From positions 48,821 to 112,820 of the forward strand of contig NZ_JAMTCH010000003.1 of NCBI RefSeq assembly GCF_024171735.1: a stretch of DNA of 64,000 bases, written 5' to 3'. Shown piece by piece: positions 63,178 through 64,000 of the stretch. The translations under genes and the position numbers were made by a program. The stretch's first letter is position 1. Each line of letters opens with the position of its first letter. The DNA comes from Prauserella alba (lineage in GTDB: Bacteria; Actinomycetota; Actinomycetes; Mycobacteriales; Pseudonocardiaceae). The notes below the pieces were generated by a model. The model was not told the DNA's origin. It was given only the letters and a program-made list of their open reading frames with translations, and did not search any database.

Positions 63178-63891
63178 ATGGCACATGAGATCGACACGTC
63201 GACGATCAGTGTCGGCGGTCTGGGCGGGTATCTGGCGCGGCCTGCGGAGCCGACGGGTGCAGGCATGCTGCTGCTGCCGATGATCACCGGTATCGGCGAG
63301 CGGGTCCGCGAGTTCGCGGGTGAGCTGGCCGAGTCCGGGGTGACGACGCTGAGCTGGGATCCGTTCGACGGCGTGAGCATGGACGATCACGACCGGGACA
63401 CCATGGTCGAGCTGATGCACGGCCTCGACGACGAGACGTGCCTGGCCGAGATGCGGCGGCTGCTGGACCACATGTTCGGTGAGCTCGGACTGGCGAAGGT
63501 GGGCGTGATCGGCTACTGCCTCGGTGGGCGGTTCGCGCTGCTGCTGGGAGCGCGTGACGAGCGGCTGGCGAACGTCGTGGCCTATCACCCCACGGTGCCT
63601 GTCACGCCGGCTGACAATCACACGGTCGACCCGTTCGAGCAGACTCCGCGTATCGCCGCACCGGTGATGATGCTCTACCCCGGGCAGGACGCGATCGTTC
63701 CCCACGAGTCGTTCGCCCGGCTGCAGGACGGTCTGCAGTCGCGCAGCCGTGCCGCCAGCATCGTCCACCTGTACCCCGAGGCCCAGCACGGTTTCAGCGA
63801 CACCCGCAGTCACGGCTCCGAGGTCAACGAGTCCGCCTACGCCGTGTCACAACCCCAGGTGCTGTCGTTCATCCAGGCCACAACGACCTGA
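63178..63891 (+). CDS. Dienelactone hydrolase family protein
   Basis: A 237-residue alpha/beta hydrolase. The triad is visible: nucleophile Cys114 in VIGYCLGGRFA, Asp171 in YPGQDAIVP and His204 in PEAQHGFSD. It hydrolyses dienelactones or other small esters; the physiological substrate is unknown. The ATG at 63178 has no clear ribosome site, and GATAGT lies about ten bases upstream, so a leaderless transcript is possible. An unusual hairpin and G-tract lie just downstream. Confidence 0.92.
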   Translation: MAHEIDTSTISVGGLGGYLARPAEPTGAGMLLLPMITGIGERVREFAGELAESGVTTLSWDPFDGVSMDDHDRDTMVELMHGLDDETCLAEMRRLLDHMFGELGLAKVGVIGYCLGGRFALLLGARDERLANVVAYHPTVPVTPADNHTVDPFEQTPRIAAPVMMLYPGQDAIVPHESFARLQDGLQSRSRAASIVHLYPEAQHGFSDTRSHGSEVNESAYAVSQPQVLSFIQATTT

Positions 63892-63903
63892 GACCCGGGC
63901 GCG

Positions 63904-63954
63904 CCCCCAGGGGCACTTTGGTGGCGCTCAACGCCACCAAAGTGCCCCTGGGGG
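63904..63954. repeat. Large perfect inverted repeat (23-bp arms)
   Basis: Positions 63904-63926 pair exactly with 63932-63954 around a CTCAA loop. The core GGGGCACTTTGGTGGCG and its complement look like a mobile or dispersed palindromic element as well as a terminator for the dienelactone hydrolase gene (12 bases past its stop). Confidence 0.9.
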
Positions 63955-63967
63955 GGGGGGGGGGGGG
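63950..63967. repeat. 18-base guanine homopolymer
   Basis: Eighteen consecutive G residues continue directly from the right arm of the inverted repeat. No other homopolymer in the window comes close. It may be a real slippage-prone tract or a sequencing or assembly error at a strong hairpin. Confidence 0.85.
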
Positions 63968-64000
63968 CGGAGAGTGACAGCTGCGGTGCACGCCTGTGAG

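Overview
The window is chromosomal DNA from a high-GC actinobacterium. Evidence for this is the G/C-biased third codon positions, frequent GTG starts, many 1 to 11 nt gene overlaps, a class II DAHP synthase, an AftA-like arabinosyltransferase (arabinogalactan wall) and many TetR, IclR, LacI and ArsR regulators. Pseudonocardiaceae (the Saccharomonospora, Prauserella, Amycolatopsis group) is the best guess, by inference only. No tRNA, rRNA, CRISPR array, transposase or phage gene was seen.

Layout. 1-2942: an IclR regulator cut by the window edge, divergent from an acyl-CoA dehydrogenase and a CaiB-type CoA-transferase. 3045-3928: a broken GlxA/AraC regulator fused head-on to the tail of a membrane protein. 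4018-10269: nitronate monooxygenase, a 683-residue acidic repeat protein, a LURP-one protein, and a TetR/SDR pair around a double operator. 10386-21247: a D-glucuronate catabolic and uptake locus (UxuB, UxaC, LacI regulator, mannonate dehydratase, GH31 glycosidase, TRAP DctPQM). 21292-31109: AftA-like glycosyltransferase, alcohol dehydrogenase with a TetR and double operator, an SbnB-like dehydrogenase, a small basic protein, a PCMT-like methyltransferase, three unknown membrane genes and a VapBC pair. 31425-37223: a choline-to-betaine module (oxidase, permease, aldehyde dehydrogenase, TetR). 37270-40262: a PPOX-fold protein, a peroxiredoxin, and an ArsR/MFS pair.

40365-49166 is the most interesting part: seven same-strand genes with short gaps or overlaps. 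They encode a GNAT acyltransferase, a VAO-type flavin oxidase, a flavin-dependent halogenase, a flavin monooxygenase, a cation/proton antiporter, a ferredoxin-fused reductase and a DAHP synthase. An AT-richer upstream region precedes them. This looks like a compact biosynthetic operon for a halogenated, shikimate-derived small molecule, without a recognisable PKS, NRPS or terpene core enzyme.

49794-63891: two CNNM/HlyC membrane proteins behind a coupled leader ORF, a Tat-exported PhoX phosphatase with a PHO-box-like repeat, an IclR regulator divergent from a complete five-gene histidine utilisation operon (hutH, hutU, M20 amidohydrolase, hutF, hutI), an unknown gene pair and a dienelactone hydrolase. 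The window ends with a 23-bp-stem hairpin running into an 18-G homopolymer.

Two patterns recur. Regulators sit beside paired inverted-repeat operators in divergent promoters. Short tandem repeats of about 16-19 bp lie at gene 3' ends, mostly at convergent junctions, and several copy the stop codon.
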